From Synergistetes bacterium JGI 0000079-D21 (GTDB taxonomy: Bacteria > Synergistota > Synergistia > Synergistales > 79-D21), in the NCBI GenBank assembly GCA_000402835.1, contig AQRZ01000027.1, positions 5,592-12,157 of the forward strand: 6,566 nt of DNA, in the 5' to 3' direction. Positions 5,825-6,566 of the stretch are shown here, piece after piece. A model generated the notes under the pieces. The model had not been told where the DNA came from and made no database searches. It saw nothing but the letters and a program-made list of their open reading frames with translations. Position 1 is the stretch's first letter; the number at the start of each line of letters is the position of its first letter. Position numbers and translations under genes: made by a program.

Positions 5825-6007
5825 CTACCTGATGACCGCCTTGAAGACGAAAGTCAGGAGGACGTCCATCACGCCGAGCACTGCCGATGTCAGAAGCGTC
5901 AAGGCGATCACGACGAGAGTCGAGTACCAAACCTGCTGCCTTCCCGGCCAGGTCACCTTGCGCAGCTCGGCTCTGGCTTCACGAACGAAGTCGAGGAATT
6001 TTTCCAC
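5825..6007 (-). CDS. secE: Preprotein translocase subunit SecE
   Basis: SecE is the small membrane subunit that clamps the SecY channel in the SecYEG translocon of the inner membrane. The product has 60 residues, the minimal one-helix form common outside Enterobacteria. An amphipathic N-terminal helix (about 1-16) leads into the hallmark ELRKVTWP (14-21), followed by one hydrophobic segment at about 27-56. I chose a GTG start at 6007-6005: AGGAGG ends 8 bases upstream. The longer open frame to an ATG at 6067 would begin inside the tRNA-Trp gene and is rejected. It starts 30 bases after the tRNA CCA end and precedes nusG, its usual partner. Confidence 0.95.
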   Translation of the reverse strand: MEKFLDFVREARAELRKVTWPGRQQVWYSTLVVIALTLLTSAVLGVMDVLLTFVFKAVIR

Positions 6008-6037
6008 AGCCTCGGCCTCCTGTCTTTTTATAAAGAA

Positions 6038-6114
6038 TGGCAGGCCCGGCAGGATTCGAACCTGCAACCCCCGGATTTGGAGTCCGGTGCTCTACCAATT
6101 CGAGCTACGGACCT
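6038..6114 (-). tRNA. trnW: tRNA-Trp (anticodon CCA)
   Basis: The 77 bases fold fully: acceptor AGGTCCG/CGGGCCT with one G-U pair, D stem GCTC/GAGC, anticodon stem CCGGA/TCCGG with loop CTCCAAA (anticodon CCA, bases 6080-6078), a 5-base variable region, and T stem GCAGG/CCTGC with loop TTCGAAT. The discriminator is G and the 3' CCA is encoded (6040-6038). It lies within the operon, 21 bases after rpmG and 30 before secE, with no separate promoter or terminator seen, so it must be cut from a long message. This position, between tuf/rpmG and secE, is common in bacteria. Confidence 0.98.
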
Positions 6115-6135
6115 GCGAGCACGCGCTATTCTACA

Positions 6136-6285
6136 CTACTTGGATTCCTTGTGCAAGGTGTGTTTGTCACACCACTTGCAGTACTTCTTCTTTTCCAGCT
6201 TCTTCCCCATCTTTTTCTTGTTGACGAGGGTGACGTAGTTCCTCCGCTTGCACTCCGTGCAGGTCAATCCGATGATGTCCGCCAT
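6136..6285 (-). CDS. rpmG: 50S ribosomal protein L33, zinc-binding type
   Basis: L33 is a small protein near the E site of the large subunit. The 49-residue product begins [19 protein letters not shown] and has two CxxC pairs (Cys9/Cys12 and Cys36/Cys39, the latter in CKWC), which form a zinc ribbon. This is therefore the zinc-requiring paralogue; zinc-free forms induced in zinc starvation lack these cysteines, and none is seen here. The basic middle ([12 protein letters not shown]) fits rRNA binding. The ATG at 6285 is 14 bases after the tuf stop, and its Shine-Dalgarno TAGGAG uses the tuf stop codon itself as its first three bases, which suggests coupled translation. It is followed by tRNA-Trp. 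Confidence 0.96.
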   Translation of the reverse strand: MADIIGLTCTECKRRNYVTLVNKKKMGKKLEKKKYCKWCDKHTLHKESK

Positions 6286-6299
6286 TCCCTTTTCGGCTC

Positions 6300-6566
<267 letters not shown>

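Noticed and set aside
6008..6067. Longer secE start at an ATG at 6067
   Set aside because: That ATG is inside the tRNA-Trp gene. The GTG at 6007 has AGGAGG at 8 bases and gives a normal SecE N-terminus.

Overview
The window is bacterial and GC-rich, with dense coding that lies entirely on the minus strand; read in the direction of transcription it runs from 6566 down to 1. It carries a conserved translation/transcription gene cluster followed by the start of a methionine/one-carbon gene pair. The gene order tuf - rpmG - tRNA-Trp - secE - nusG - rplK - rplA - rplJ - rplL, the four-cysteine (zinc-type) L33, the 60-residue single-helix SecE and a methionine synthase without an activation domain suit an anaerobic, non-proteobacterial or early-branching lineage. 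Synergistota-like is my best guess from the general look of L7/L12 and L11, held with low confidence; Firmicutes- or Thermotogota-like anaerobes are alternatives.

Layout in transcription order: the C-terminal 88 residues of EF-Tu (6566-6300); rpmG (6285-6136); tRNA-Trp with encoded CCA (6114-6038); secE from a GTG start (6007-5825); a 76-base spacer with two inverted repeats, one a terminator-like GC hairpin touching the nusG start; nusG (5748-5203); rplK (5169-4744); a 66-base spacer with a two-tier hairpin directly before the rplA Shine-Dalgarno; rplA (4677-3964); a 234-base structured leader with an attenuator-like competing-helix arrangement; rplJ from a TTG start (3729-3199); rplL (3135-2758); and a perfect intrinsic terminator (2733-2703). 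A new transcription unit then begins: a sigma70-type promoter (2699-2671) overlapped by a perfect 15-base dyad, a short cobalamin-dependent methionine synthase metH (2609-198), and 3 bases later metF (194 to beyond the window edge).

The ribosomal part supplies the Sec translocon subunit SecE, the elongation factors EF-Tu and NusG, and the L1 stalk (L1), GTPase-centre base (L11) and L10/L12 stalk of the 50S subunit. MetF makes 5-methyl-tetrahydrofolate and MetH uses it to methylate homocysteine, so the second unit is a two-step pathway.

Most notable points: (1) rplL is not followed by rpoB-rpoC, as in most bacteria, but by a strong terminator and metH-metF; (2) the rplJ leader can form mutually exclusive helices ending in a U-run, resembling an L10(L12)4 attenuator; (3) nusG lacks a Shine-Dalgarno at normal spacing and has a GC hairpin against its start codon that could be an attenuator or could bring a distant Shine-Dalgarno into register; (4) a dyad overlaps the metH promoter; (5) MetH lacks its reactivation domain. 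I found no mobile element, CRISPR array or clearly new protein system.
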